The translations under genes and the position numbers were made by a program. A model generated the notes under the pieces. The model was given only the letters and a program-made list of their open reading frames with translations, was not told the DNA's origin and did no database searches. From Ferruginibacter albus (GTDB lineage Bacteria; Bacteroidota; Bacteroidia; Chitinophagales; Chitinophagaceae): a DNA stretch of 64,000 nt. Positions 14,449-22,803 of the stretch are shown one piece after another. Positions within the stretch are counted from its first letter, which is position 1; every line of letters begins with the position of its first letter. The DNA lies in assembly GCF_020042285.1 (NCBI RefSeq), contig NZ_CP083388.1:1576001-1640000 (forward strand), read 5' to 3'.

Positions 14449-15021
14449 CTATTGTTTGGTTCCATCAAAATCTACATGTTCGATCGTTTCAAATGCAATT
14501 GTTCCATTTCCACCAATGGTAGAAACGCCAAATAGATAAGGTAAATAGATATCGCAGTCATGACCATAAATAGCGCTATTGGCATCATTTCCCGAAAATG
14601 TAAGAGAGCCTGATTCATAATAACCGTCGTTAAAAATTACCCCGGTGCCATAATCATTCACTGTAACACTTGGGTAAGTGATCTGGGAAAATGGACCGCC
14701 TGAAAAAACGATTTTAACTGTATTACTTGTCAATTTAGTAATATATACATGTGCTTTTCCTGTCTTTAAATTGTTTCGCCAACTATTATCAGGTAAAAAG
14801 CACCCTAAGGATGTACCTACCATTATATGACCGGGTAAAAATGTACCATCTCCATAATAAGTACCGGCAATTTTATCAGCTACTGTGGTACCCGGATCCG
14901 TATTGCCGGGGTTTGTACTACCCGGATCAGTACCTGTAGGATCTATAGTAGTTGTTTTTTTGCAAGCTGAAAAACATAGTACAGCAAAGAAACATAGCAA
15001 GCCTGATTTGTAATTTTTCAT
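14449..15021 (-). CDS. Lipoprotein with a TDPG-repeat linker
   Basis: 190 residues. The signal LLCFFAVLCFSACKK places the lipid Cys at residue 20. A low-complexity linker of TDPGSTNPGNTDPGTT type (residues 29-46) separates the anchor from a beta-rich domain (AGTYYGDGTFLPG, KAHVYITKLTSNTVKIVFSG). This follows the plan of the small exported lipoproteins common in Bacteroidota. There is no partner gene; the function is unknown. A plus-strand frame at 14260-14535 that overlaps its 3' end was rejected. Confidence 0.7.
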   Translation of the reverse strand: MKNYKSGLLCFFAVLCFSACKKTTTIDPTGTDPGSTNPGNTDPGTTVADKIAGTYYGDGTFLPGHIMVGTSLGCFLPDNSWRNNLKTGKAHVYITKLTSNTVKIVFSGGPFSQITYPSVTVNDYGTGVIFNDGYYESGSLTFSGNDANSAIYGHDCDIYLPYLFGVSTIGGNGTIAFETIEHVDFDGTKQ

Positions 15022-15332
15022 TTTAATTTTTGTTTTAGGGAATATTATAGATGCCGGTTATAACTCATCAATCTTAATTCCATTACTTGTTTTGATGTTT
15101 TTAAATTGGAGCGCTACTAAACAAAAGGTCATTACGGTTTAAATGTAAAGTGTGAATCCTTTATCTACAATAGCTCTTTAGAGTTGCTGAAGCCTTTGTA
15201 CGGTTACTGTTTTGGCAGGTATGATAATAAAGAGAGAGTTGTATATTTTAAATCGGGCATTATTAATATGAGTAGTAGTATTACTACACGAACTATTTGG
15301 ATCGTATTACTTTATAAAATTCAGTTGAGGTA

Positions 15333-15340
15333 TACTTTTG
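15333..15340 (+). promoter_or_regulatory. -7 box of a third small RNA
   Basis: TACTTTTG fits TAnnTTTG exactly; the -33 element is weak (CTTT near 15310). Confidence 0.5.
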
Positions 15341-15344
15341 CTGT

Positions 15345-15458
15345 ACAATAATTGAAACTGAAACCACATTAAGATATTTCACTGAAAACCTATACGTCTT
15401 ACCTCTGTAATCTCCACAGAAAAAATTAAGCAGCACTCATTACAGGTGCTGCTTTTTT
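15345..15458 (+). ncRNA. Candidate small RNA (about 110 nt)
   Basis: The transcript from the -7 box at 15333-15340 would run to the strong intrinsic terminator at 15428-15457 (AAGCAGCAC, loop, GTGCTGCTTTTTT). No reading frame longer than a few codons with a good start is present. The same hairpin may end the convergent gene at 15489-15695 because TTAATTTTTT follows it on the minus strand. Confidence 0.45.
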
Positions 15459-15488
15459 ATGGGAAGAACTTTTTGTTACCTGTCTGGC

Positions 15489-15695
15489 TTATTTTTCTTT
15501 TTTGCTAAGTACTGTATGAATTTCAGAAACGTCAATCATTCTATTATCGGTAATACCATTTTCTGTCTTGGTTAACATTACAATAGAATTATCCAGTTTA
15601 CTAATAATTAGCCATGTAGAATCATTATTACTTGGAAATCTATCGGAGCAAGTTATAGTATCTCCTATATCAACCTGGGTGTTTTTGTATATCAT
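15489..15695 (-). CDS. Small hypothetical protein, possible SH3-like barrel
   Basis: 68 residues: MIYKNTQVDIGDTITCSDR, then STWLIISKLDNSIVMLTKTENG and DVSEIHTVLSKKEK. The alternating strands with turn residues (DIGDTI, SKLDNSIV) suggest a small five-stranded barrel, but no family is identified. There is no signal peptide. It stands alone between the candidate RNA at 15345-15458 and a long empty region. Confidence 0.55.
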   Translation of the reverse strand: MIYKNTQVDIGDTITCSDRFPSNNDSTWLIISKLDNSIVMLTKTENGITDNRMIDVSEIHTVLSKKEK

Positions 15696-16186
15696 TAATT
15701 AAAAAGCAGGCTTATTTAACCACGTGTAAGGTAAGCTTATTAATCGGCAAAAGCGTTTATTTATCTCGATCACGGTGAAATTACTTTTATAGTTGCTGCT
15801 TTATTTAGCACGAGCTAACGGTATTGAATAATACTGTTTATAGGTAAGTTTTTTTACATGCGAGCTCTTTTTTGCTGCTATAATTATAGTAAAATAGGAG
15901 ATTAACTCACTTTCCGATCATCAATGATGCGCATTTTTCTAGTCTTAAAAAGTAGTTTTCCGTAATTATTCAAACCAAAAAGATGGGGGTTTTCCTATTC
16001 TCAGCCCTCATTTTAGTCAAAAAACTACCTTTCCATAGTAATTTTACTAAAAAATCTTTTTTAAAAATAATGCCATTTTGTTTAATAATTTCGATTTTAA
16101 AAGGCTTTAGTTGATTTAAAAATTTCAATAAAATCAAATTTTACTGAATTTGCATTCATTACGCAGTATTTTTACGGTGAGGTATA
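15696..16186. other. Intergenic region
   Basis: No gene or repeat recognised. It is AT-rich and contains several short T-runs; the promoter for the next gene starts at its right end. Confidence 0.4.
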
Positions 16187-16217
16187 TTGCAATTTCGGAA
16201 AACCCGTATTATGTTTG
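16187..16217 (+). promoter_or_regulatory. Consensus promoter of the T9SS protein gene
   Basis: TTG at 16187-16189, 20-nt spacer, TATGTTTG at 16210-16217, an exact match. The leader to the ATG at 16327 would be about 105 nt. Confidence 0.7.
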
Positions 16218-16326
16218 CATCAGGAATCGGAACAACACTTACCCTTGTCGCTCCGGTCTCGTAAAAAAGAAAAAAGGCGGTAAAATTACTAAGCAGTTTT
16301 TCTCGTAACCCGTAAACCTCAAGAAA

Positions 16327-17610
16327 ATGAAAACTAATTCTACATTCGTATCAAAAGCTATTTTAGCTTTCTCCATCTTTACTTTTCTTTTTGTTAATGC
16401 TAACGCTCAGTGTTCAGCTCCATCTTTAAAGTTTAAAAACCCTGTTTTAAAAAGTGGTACTGCCGGCAGCGTAAATGCTATTTACAAATTTTCTAATGTA
16501 ACTACAGGCATCGATGCTTATGTAAAAATTGTTGATATTGTTGGCGGAGCTACCTTATCAAATATTGATAACACCAGCGTAGGTTACGGAGATGCTTGGC
16601 AACCTGAAGTAAATGGTCCAAGCACAAACGGTAATACTTCTTATATTAAATGGACTATCAGCTTTATCAAAGCAAACGACTCTTCAGCTTATTCATTTTC
16701 TTGCTTCACTTTATCGGCTATCGATATTGATGGTGATGGTAAAAGCATTAAAGAATTTGTGAAAGGATACGGTACTACTAATTACAGTCTTCATATTCCA
16801 AGCAATTTAACTGCTACGAACGAAGGTGATGGTGTTAAGGCGTTAGGCTCTGTAGATAACCAGGCAGATATTGATACATCAGCATGGATAACGAATGTAA
16901 ACTTCAATTATAATAATGTAAATACAGTTACCGTAGCAACAGGTGCAACAGTGGTAGGTAAAAGCCCTTCAACTGACAGATATGCTTGTATCTTCTTCCA
17001 AAAAATTGGTAACGACCAAGAAATGACCAACGTGGTGAATGTAGTATTGCCTGTTAATTATGTTTCTTTTACAGGAGTTAAAACAAACAACGGTGTAGTA
17101 TTAGACTGGAGCACAGATAAAGAGATCAATAACAGTCATTTTGAAGTAGAACAATCTTTAGATAACAACAATTTTAAATCAGTAGGTCTAGTGTTGGATG
17201 GTATGAGTGAAAGCAATGGCAGAAAAAGCTATGAGTTTACTGATAACTCAGCGGCAAATGCAGATGTTGTTTACTACAGAATTAAACAAGTAGATGTTGA
17301 CGGTAAAATAGCTTACAGCAAAGTAATAGCTATCAGATCAAACTCAAGCAGCAATATTGTAATGCAGGTTTCTCCAAATCCTTTTGCAGAACAATTGAAA
17401 GTTCAGTTCAGTGCAGAAGAAAAAGGTACTGCAACCATTCGCCTGATCAGCATGTCAGGTTCAACAGTAGCGTTCAAACAATCCATCATAAGTAAGGGCT
17501 TCAATAATGTACAGGTATTGAGTCTCGGGGGTTTACCTAAAGGCATTTATGCAGCCCAGTTAATGGTTAACGGTGTGGTAGTAAGCACTCAAAAAGTAGT
17601 AAAGAACTAA
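16327..17610 (+). CDS. Secreted protein with T9SS C-terminal sorting domain
   Basis: 427 residues. Signal peptide (AFSIFTFLFVNANAQ, cut near residue 27), an N-terminal beta domain of about 220 residues with a conserved-looking DIDGDGKSIKEFV element, and an Fn3-like module (VLDWSTDKEINNSHFEVEQS, then VVYYRIKQVDVDGK, residues about 258-335). A T9SS type A sorting domain ends it (VSPNPFAEQLKVQ, LPKGIYAAQLMVNGVVV.TQKVVKN). It is predicted to pass the outer membrane by the Por system and be cleaved or attached there. Codon use fits a well expressed gene, and it has a consensus promoter and a strong terminator. Substrate unknown. Confidence 0.85.
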   Translation: MKTNSTFVSKAILAFSIFTFLFVNANAQCSAPSLKFKNPVLKSGTAGSVNAIYKFSNVTTGIDAYVKIVDIVGGATLSNIDNTSVGYGDAWQPEVNGPSTNGNTSYIKWTISFIKANDSSAYSFSCFTLSAIDIDGDGKSIKEFVKGYGTTNYSLHIPSNLTATNEGDGVKALGSVDNQADIDTSAWITNVNFNYNNVNTVTVATGATVVGKSPSTDRYACIFFQKIGNDQEMTNVVNVVLPVNYVSFTGVKTNNGVVLDWSTDKEINNSHFEVEQSLDNNNFKSVGLVLDGMSESNGRKSYEFTDNSAANADVVYYRIKQVDVDGKIAYSKVIAIRSNSSSNIVMQVSPNPFAEQLKVQFSAEEKGTATIRLISMSGSTVAFKQSIISKGFNNVQVLSLGGLPKGIYAAQLMVNGVVVSTQKVVKN

Positions 17611-17623
17611 CCATTACCAAGCG

Positions 17624-17663
17624 GAAGCTGCCGCACACCAAACAAACGGCAGCTTCTTTTTTT
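17624..17663 (+). terminator. Intrinsic terminator
   Basis: GAAGCTGCCG and CGGCAGCTTC form a 10-bp stem followed by eight T. Confidence 0.85.
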
Positions 17664-17743
17664 CAAAGCAATATCTTCCAAAACCAACTAAGTCCACTAT
17701 TCATTGCAGACCGTTTCAATTTTAAAACAAAAAATTAAACGCA

Positions 17744-18103
17744 ATGAATACTCTAAAATTAATTTTAATAGGATTATTAATGCTACTCGGCTTTCACGGT
17801 AACGCTCAAAACAAAAACAACATGACAAACATTACCAATATTACCGCAGATGCAGTTAACGATAAAGTATACATCAATTGGTCAACAGATGGAGAAATGC
17901 CCACCAACTATTTTAAAGTGCAGTGTAGCGATGATGGCGAATATTTTAAAACAGTGGCTTTTGTTTTGGGGCACAATGCAAGACCGGCAGGAGATAATTA
18001 TAAATATGAAATAAAAAGCGGCAGCATTAACACACTTTATTACCGAATAAAATATGTAGCAGCCGATGGTAATGAAGAAGTAAGCAAAATTATACAGCTG
18101 TAA
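17744..18103 (+). CDS. Small secreted protein made of one Fn-like module
   Basis: 119 residues. A signal peptide (LILIGLLMLLGFHGNAQ) is followed by one module (VYINWSTDGEMPTNYFKVQCS, then LYYRIKYVAADGNEEVSKII). It is homologous to the Fn3-like module of the preceding protein (VLDWSTDKEINNSHFEVEQS, YYRIKQVDVDGKIAYSKV). It lacks the T9SS tail, so it is probably periplasmic or released. It lies 134 nt downstream of that gene past a terminator, so it has its own expression. It looks like a duplicated module that became a separate gene. Confidence 0.7.
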   Translation: MNTLKLILIGLLMLLGFHGNAQNKNNMTNITNITADAVNDKVYINWSTDGEMPTNYFKVQCSDDGEYFKTVAFVLGHNARPAGDNYKYEIKSGSINTLYYRIKYVAADGNEEVSKIIQL

Positions 18104-18114
18104 ATAAAATATTA

Positions 18115-18254
18115 AAGCACAATTTACGTTTAAGGATTAGCCCTCAATAACTTAAACTCTTGTGCTTGGATAATCAAGATGTTTTCTTTGGGGGTTACAG
18201 AACCAATTGGTTCGTAAACAAGGTCCCGGTTTCTACCGGGACCTTCGGTTTTTT
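18115..18254 (+). ncRNA. Row of three stem-loops ending in a terminator
   Basis: First, a nested hairpin: AAGCACAA (18115-18122) with TTGTGCTT (18160-18167) and, inside it, TTTAAG with CTTAAA. Second, the palindrome GAACCAATTGGTTC (about 18200-18213). Third, AAGGTCCCGGT and ACCGGGACCTT (18220-18245), a terminator with TTTTTT at 18249-18254. It may be a structured 3' end of the message from 17744 or a separate small RNA; no promoter of the TAnnTTTG type was found inside. Confidence 0.45.
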
Positions 18255-18353
18255 ATACCTCACACTGTAATAATATAATCTTAATAATTATAGCGAACCT
18301 ATTTTAAACAGAACTGTTTGTGAACCTATCATCTAAAAAAAAATAAAAAATAA

Positions 18354-19412
18354 ATGAGCACATTTTCAGTAAAAGCCTTTGGAGCAGAAAGTAAAACAGC
18401 TGATCTAAAACAAATGAATATCGAACGTCGGGAAACAACTGCCAAAGATGTTGAAATTGAAATTCTGTATTGCGGTGTTTGTCACTCCGATTTGCATACA
18501 GCAAGAAATGACTGGGGTGGAAGTATTTATCCTGCAGTGCCGGGACATGAAATTGTTGGCCGTGTAACCAAAGTGGGAAGCGAAGTAACTAAGTTTAAAG
18601 CCGGCGATCTTGCAGCAGTAGGTTGTCTGGTAGATAGCTGTCGCACCTGTAACAGCTGTAAGCAAGACCTTGAACAATATTGTCTGAACGGATTTACCGG
18701 AACCTATAATGGTAAAGACAAACATTCAGGTGGTCACACATTTGGTGGTTATTCTGAAAAAGTAGTGGTAGATGAACATTTTGTTTTAAAAGTTCCCGCA
18801 AATTTAAACCTGGCTGCAGTTGCCCCTTTATTATGTGCAGGTATTACTACCTGGTCGCCTTTAAAACATTGGAATGTAGGACCTAATTCTAAAGTAGCCG
18901 TAGTTGGCTTGGGTGGTTTAGGGCATATGGCTATTAAATTGGCAAAAGGATTGGGAGCAGAAGTTACTTTGTTTTCCAGAACACCGGGTAAAACAGATGA
19001 TGCTAAAGGATTGGGTGCAGATGCGGTTGTTATCTCTACCGATGATGCGCAAATGAAATCAGTAAAAGGAAAGTTTGATGTGATCATTGATACGGTTCCT
19101 TATGTGCATGATGTAAATCCTTATGTTACTACATTAAATATCAGCGGTACTTTGGTATTGGTAGGGTATTTAGGCGGTTTGGAACCTATCTTAAATACTG
19201 TACCGATGATCATGGGTAGAAAATCAGTAGCAGGATCTGTAATTGGTGGTATTGCCGAAACACAAGAGCTATTGGATTTCTGTGGTGAGAAAGGTATTGT
19301 TTCTGAAATTGAAATGATCAAAATGCAGGACATTAACCAGGCGTATGAACGCATGCTGAAAAGCGATGTGCGTTATCGTTTTGTAATTGATATGGCAAGC
19401 TTAAAGAATTAA
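18354..19412 (+). CDS. Zinc-dependent NAD(P) alcohol dehydrogenase (YahK/AdhA type)
   Basis: 352 residues, the normal length for the cinnamyl-alcohol/YahK-type medium-chain dehydrogenases. Catalytic zinc ligands are in CGVCHSDLH (about residue 40) and PGHEIVGRV (about 62). The structural zinc site has CLVDSCRTCNSCKQDLEQYC (about 93-112), and the cofactor fold has GLGGLGHMAIKLAKGLGAEV (about 182), followed by FSRTPGK, which suggests NADP(H) preference. It reduces or oxidises aldehydes and alcohols of low specificity in the cytoplasm. Single gene with its own terminator at 19432-19458. Confidence 0.93.
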   Translation: MSTFSVKAFGAESKTADLKQMNIERRETTAKDVEIEILYCGVCHSDLHTARNDWGGSIYPAVPGHEIVGRVTKVGSEVTKFKAGDLAAVGCLVDSCRTCNSCKQDLEQYCLNGFTGTYNGKDKHSGGHTFGGYSEKVVVDEHFVLKVPANLNLAAVAPLLCAGITTWSPLKHWNVGPNSKVAVVGLGGLGHMAIKLAKGLGAEVTLFSRTPGKTDDAKGLGADAVVISTDDAQMKSVKGKFDVIIDTVPYVHDVNPYVTTLNISGTLVLVGYLGGLEPILNTVPMIMGRKSVAGSVIGGIAETQELLDFCGEKGIVSEIEMIKMQDINQAYERMLKSDVRYRFVIDMASLKN

Positions 19413-19431
19413 CTTATAGAAGTGCAGCAAT

Positions 19432-19458
19432 AAAAGGCTCGTAACTACGAGCCTTTTA
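19432..19458 (+). terminator. Intrinsic terminator of the alcohol dehydrogenase gene
   Basis: AAAAGGCTCGTA and TACGAGCCTTTT with little loop. Confidence 0.8.
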
Positions 19459-19553
19459 TGTTATTATGATGAAAAGATAATAATAGAGGATTGTCTTCAT
19501 AACAATAACGGCTTAATTTTAATACATCAATTCATCAATTTAAATCTAAAAAA

Positions 19554-19910
19554 ATGTCAACACAAGAAGTAGCCAATCGTTTATACGAGTTGTGCCAGCA
19601 AGGTCAGTTTAAAGAAGCGCAACAGGAATTATATGCTCCTGAAATTACCAGTACGGAAAGTACACCAACAGGAGAGAGGATAACTGTAAAAGGAATGGAA
19701 GGGCTTGCGGCAAAAGCCAAACAGTTTAATGAGATGGTAGAAGCTATGCATGGCGGTTATACCAAAGAGCCAACAGTATTTGGCAAATACATTTTTATGG
19801 AAATGGGTATGGACGTAACAATGAAAGGAATGGGCAGAATGAATATGGTAGAGCTGGCACGTTATGAAGTGAACAATGGAAAGATAGTAGCAGAAGAATT
19901 TTATTATTAA
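19554..19910 (+). CDS. SnoaL-like (NTF2-fold) protein
   Basis: 118 residues. The pattern EVANRLYELCQQGQFKEAQQ, then MEGLAAKAKQFNEM, VEAMHGG and a final strand block (VELARYEVNNGKIVAEEFYY) is the cone-shaped SnoaL/NTF2-like fold. There is no signal peptide. The ligand or reaction is unknown; family members include isomerases, hydrolases and proteins without known activity. A clear paralogue lies at 32747-33106 on the other strand (same length, similar start and end). It is transcribed alone and shares a bidirectional terminator with the next gene. Confidence 0.8.
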   Translation: MSTQEVANRLYELCQQGQFKEAQQELYAPEITSTESTPTGERITVKGMEGLAAKAKQFNEMVEAMHGGYTKEPTVFGKYIFMEMGMDVTMKGMGRMNMVELARYEVNNGKIVAEEFYY

Positions 19911-19923
19911 TAGTAAGCTATTG

Positions 19924-19952
19924 AAAAAGCGCAGGACATATCCTGCGCTTTT
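19924..19952. terminator. Bidirectional intrinsic terminator
   Basis: AAAAGCGCAGGA and TCCTGCGCTTTT between the convergent genes ending at 19910 and 19963. Confidence 0.8.
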
Positions 19953-19962
19953 GTTTTTATAA

Positions 19963-20538
19963 TTAGATTCCTAACAACATTTTCTTCTTCGTATCAAATT
20001 CATCCTGTGTAAGAATTCCTTTTTGCAAAAGACTATATAGCTTTTCTATTTCTACTGTCACGTCCGATTGCTTTTCAGCAGTATCTTCTGTTGGTTTTTC
20101 CAATACAGGCTTTTGGGTTTGTTTGGAAACCATTGTTTTAAATTCTGTATAGATAGTTGGAATGTCTTTGCTCGGTTCAATCAGCACTTCACATTCCTGC
20201 CCATTATAATTAACCACAAGATGAAGATGATTTTCTTTTCTACGCTTGCCGCCTAAGGCTGCACCCGCAAGCAAGCCTATACCGCCTGTAAGGATACCAC
20301 CTACAATGGCACCTGCAGCAGCTTTACCGGCAGAGCGATACGTTTCCTGGTCTAATCCAACTTCTACTATATCATCTGGATTTAATAAGATCGTTTTTCT
20401 CGAAAAGCCTACCATGATCTTAAGTTCTGCCTGGTCGTTCTTAAATTGAATAGAACCCGGCGCTGGCTTAAAACCCGGTAAACCGCCTTCATACTTTAAT
20501 GTATAAACAGGAAACTTCATTGCATCAAAAAATCCCAT
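19963..20538 (-). CDS. SHOCT domain protein
   Basis: 191 residues. The last 35 residues (IEKLYSLLQKGILTQDEFDTKKKMLLG) are a SHOCT domain, a short helix pair often found at protein ends and thought to promote oligomerisation. The central part has a glycine-rich hydrophobic loop (AAGAIVGGILTGGIGLLAGA, about 80-99) that could sit in or near a membrane. The N-terminal part is beta-rich (FPVYTLKYEGGLPGFKPAPG). It is probably cytoplasmic or membrane-associated; the exact function is unknown. Confidence 0.8.
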   Translation of the reverse strand: MGFFDAMKFPVYTLKYEGGLPGFKPAPGSIQFKNDQAELKIMVGFSRKTILLNPDDIVEVGLDQETYRSAGKAAAGAIVGGILTGGIGLLAGAALGGKRRKENHLHLVVNYNGQECEVLIEPSKDIPTIYTEFKTMVSKQTQKPVLEKPTEDTAEKQSDVTVEIEKLYSLLQKGILTQDEFDTKKKMLLGI

Positions 20539-20594
20539 AGTGTAGTTTTTAAAAATTATTAATTAATTGCAAGTCTTCAAATATATAAGAATAT

Positions 20595-21104
20595 CTATAA
20601 TTTATTTTTTATATCGTGGTGTATTTCTTCCCAAAGCATTTCAACATTTGTCTTAAAAACAATTTGTGGATCGATATTGCATAATTGCCAGCTGCCTTCC
20701 TCTATTTCTTGTTCCAGTTCATTTTGATCCCAACCGCAATAGCCAATGAATAGTTTGCTATCGTTTGTTCTAAAAACATCGTTATTAATATTTGTGATCG
20801 CTTGTTTAAAATCGCCACCCCAAAAGATGGTGTCTATCACGGCAACTCCATTGCTTATCAGATCTGCACGCTGATGAATAAAAAAAAGCTTATCGTTTTC
20901 AACCGGTCCTCCTTCGTATAATGGCAATGCTTTGCTTTGTTTAAATTCTGTCAGTTCATTCAATTTTCTGGGAAACGGTTTGTTTATAACAAATCCCAAT
21001 GCACCTTTTTCATTGTATTCCACTATAAATACAATGGATCTTTCAAAAAACGTATTATTTAAAGAAATGGTGCTGATCAATATTGTACCGTTGCTGAGAT
21101 GCAT
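20595..21104 (-). CDS. YqgE/AlgH family protein
   Basis: 169 residues. It starts GTILISTISLNNTFFERSIV and has the family's conserved stretches ALGFVINKP, YEGGPVENDKLFFIH, FWGGDF and YCGWDQNELEQEIEEGSW. These place it in the AlgH/YqgE (DUF179) family, cytoplasmic proteins of unknown biochemical role, first linked to alginate regulation. Slightly shorter than E. coli YqgE but complete. It starts 90 nt from the divergent MFS gene. Confidence 0.9.
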   Translation of the reverse strand: MHLSNGTILISTISLNNTFFERSIVFIVEYNEKGALGFVINKPFPRKLNELTEFKQSKALPLYEGGPVENDKLFFIHQRADLISNGVAVIDTIFWGGDFKQAITNINNDVFRTNDSKLFIGYCGWDQNELEQEIEEGSWQLCNIDPQIVFKTNVEMLWEEIHHDIKNKL

Positions 21105-21194
21105 CTAAAAATATATTAAAGCAGATAATGTATGGAAGATAAAATAATTTTACTTTACAATCGTCTTTAAAAGGAACGCCCCATAAACAAACAA

Positions 21195-22391
21195 ATGAAT
21201 TCGCAACACAAGAAAAGAAATCTCTGGATCATTATAGGAATTACCGTACTCAACGCCATCGGAATGACGATCGTCTTTCCACTCTTTCCATTCCTGTTAG
21301 AAAAATATGTTCCTGCAACCCAAGTTGCAGTAGTGATGAGCGCATTGGTTTCGGTGTTTGCCGTTTGCACGTTTTTTGCGGCACCCATCTTTGGGGCGTT
21401 GAGCGATCGCTATGGACGCAAGCCGGTTTTATTAATTAGTCTTTTTGGTTCTGTTATAGGGTATGTATTGTTGGGGGTAGGAGGAGCGCTGTGGGTACTT
21501 TTCCTTGGAAGAATAATTGATGGATTGACCGCAGGAAATCAAAGTGCGCTTTTTGCCTATATTACCGATAGTACTGAACCGGATGAAAGAGGCAAATGGT
21601 TTGGATATATCGGCGGTGCCATTGGGCTTGGGTTTATGATCGGTCCGGCAATAGGAGGTTTGTTTGGTTCTGCTTCTATTACTTTACCATTCTTTATCAC
21701 AGCGGGAATTACCTTGTTCTCCATGCTTTGTTTTTGGTTGCTTTTACCCGAATCGCTGCCGGCTGAAAAACGTACCACACATCTTACGTTGCAAAGCTTT
21801 AATACCTTTTCTCATTTTAAAGAAGTGTTTTCATTAAAAGATGCCAGGAGCTTACTAATCATGGGCGCTTTCTTTTACGTAGGACTTAATATATGGCAAT
21901 TCAATGCTACTATTTTTTTGAAAGATGTATTTAACTGGGGACCAAAATTCATAGGCGGTATGTTTGTACTGGTTGGTATTTGCGATATTCTTTCCCGTGT
22001 AATTCTGTTACCTCAGATGCTGAAGAGATGGAGTGATAGAACAGTTGGTATTATTGGTTTATGCGGATTGGTTGCGGGATTGGCACTTATATTTATCAGC
22101 GCTTATATACCATCGATGGTTTTTATTATTGCTGCAGTTGCTTGTATTGTATTGGGCGAGGGCTTGTTTGACCCTTCTTATAACGCAAGATTGTCTTTAT
22201 CTGTAGATGAAAGTAAGCAGGGTTTGTTGCAGGGAGCTAATCAAAGCTTGCAGGCTTTGTATCATGTAATTGTTCCGCTGGGTGCGGCTGCTATTTACAC
22301 GTATAGTCACAGTGCTGTTTTTGCTATTGCTGCATTGCTGATGGTTGGCGGGTTGGTTTTGTTTGTAAGATTGAAGACGAAGAAAGCCTGA
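21195..22391 (+). CDS. MFS transporter (TetA-like efflux type)
   Basis: 398 residues with about 12 membrane helices. Loop 2-3 contains the MFS motif A (FGALSDRYGRKPVLL, about residue 64) and helix 4-5 the antiporter-type motif C (IGLGFMIGPAIGG, about 143), which points to drug/H+ antiport rather than uptake. The N-terminal PLFPFLLEKYV is also typical for TetA-like exporters. Substrate unknown. The stop lies 2 nt before the stop of the convergent gene 22394-22792; no separate terminator was seen. Confidence 0.85.
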   Translation: MNSQHKKRNLWIIIGITVLNAIGMTIVFPLFPFLLEKYVPATQVAVVMSALVSVFAVCTFFAAPIFGALSDRYGRKPVLLISLFGSVIGYVLLGVGGALWVLFLGRIIDGLTAGNQSALFAYITDSTEPDERGKWFGYIGGAIGLGFMIGPAIGGLFGSASITLPFFITAGITLFSMLCFWLLLPESLPAEKRTTHLTLQSFNTFSHFKEVFSLKDARSLLIMGAFFYVGLNIWQFNATIFLKDVFNWGPKFIGGMFVLVGICDILSRVILLPQMLKRWSDRTVGIIGLCGLVAGLALIFISAYIPSMVFIIAAVACIVLGEGLFDPSYNARLSLSVDESKQGLLQGANQSLQALYHVIVPLGAAAIYTYSHSAVFAIAALLMVGGLVLFVRLKTKKA

Positions 22392-22393
22392 CT

Positions 22394-22792
22394 TTACTGC
22401 ACAACATTAAACTCTATACCGGATAATAAATAAGCATATTGCCCGGTAGCAGATGATGTAGGTGAGTAAGTGCCAAAATAAATAGAATAAGTACCTGATG
22501 GCAGCCAAATTGGAAAACTGTTGGTAAGTCCACTTGTTGTTTTAGCGAAAGGAGTATTATCCAGGAATAAAGTATAATAATTGCCGGGAATAAAGTTGAT
22601 GCTTTCAATTTTAAGCACTTTGCCTTGCGACACTGTAAATGTTCTTAGTAAAATTGTATCAGGGCAGCCGTTAGAACAATTGGATATAGAATCTGCCTTT
22701 ACTATTACCACACGGTTAAATTGTAAGTTGTTTTGGGCCTTTGTAATGTAGCAGGCAGCCAGTAGTAAGCAGGTGGAAAATATTCTTTTCAT
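22394..22792 (-). CDS. Small secreted protein
   Basis: 132 residues with a signal peptide (LLLAACYITKAQ) and a beta-rich mature part. Two cysteines close together (SNCSNGCPDTILL) may form a disulphide. The late WLPSGTYSIYFGTYS stretch is typical of a beta-sandwich. There is no sorting tail. It follows 11 nt after the gene at 22804-23142 and is probably co-transcribed with it. Family not recognised. Confidence 0.65.
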   Translation of the reverse strand: MKRIFSTCLLLAACYITKAQNNLQFNRVVIVKADSISNCSNGCPDTILLRTFTVSQGKVLKIESINFIPGNYYTLFLDNTPFAKTTSGLTNSFPIWLPSGTYSIYFGTYSPTSSATGQYAYLLSGIEFNVVQ

Positions 22793-22803
22793 GATGTTTT
22801 ATT

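Noticed and set aside
14260..14535. 91-codon plus-strand frame with one hydrophobic segment
   Set aside because: Its 3' third is antisense to the lipoprotein gene 14449-15021 and the sequence looks like chance AT-rich coding; possibly a decayed gene, but not supported.
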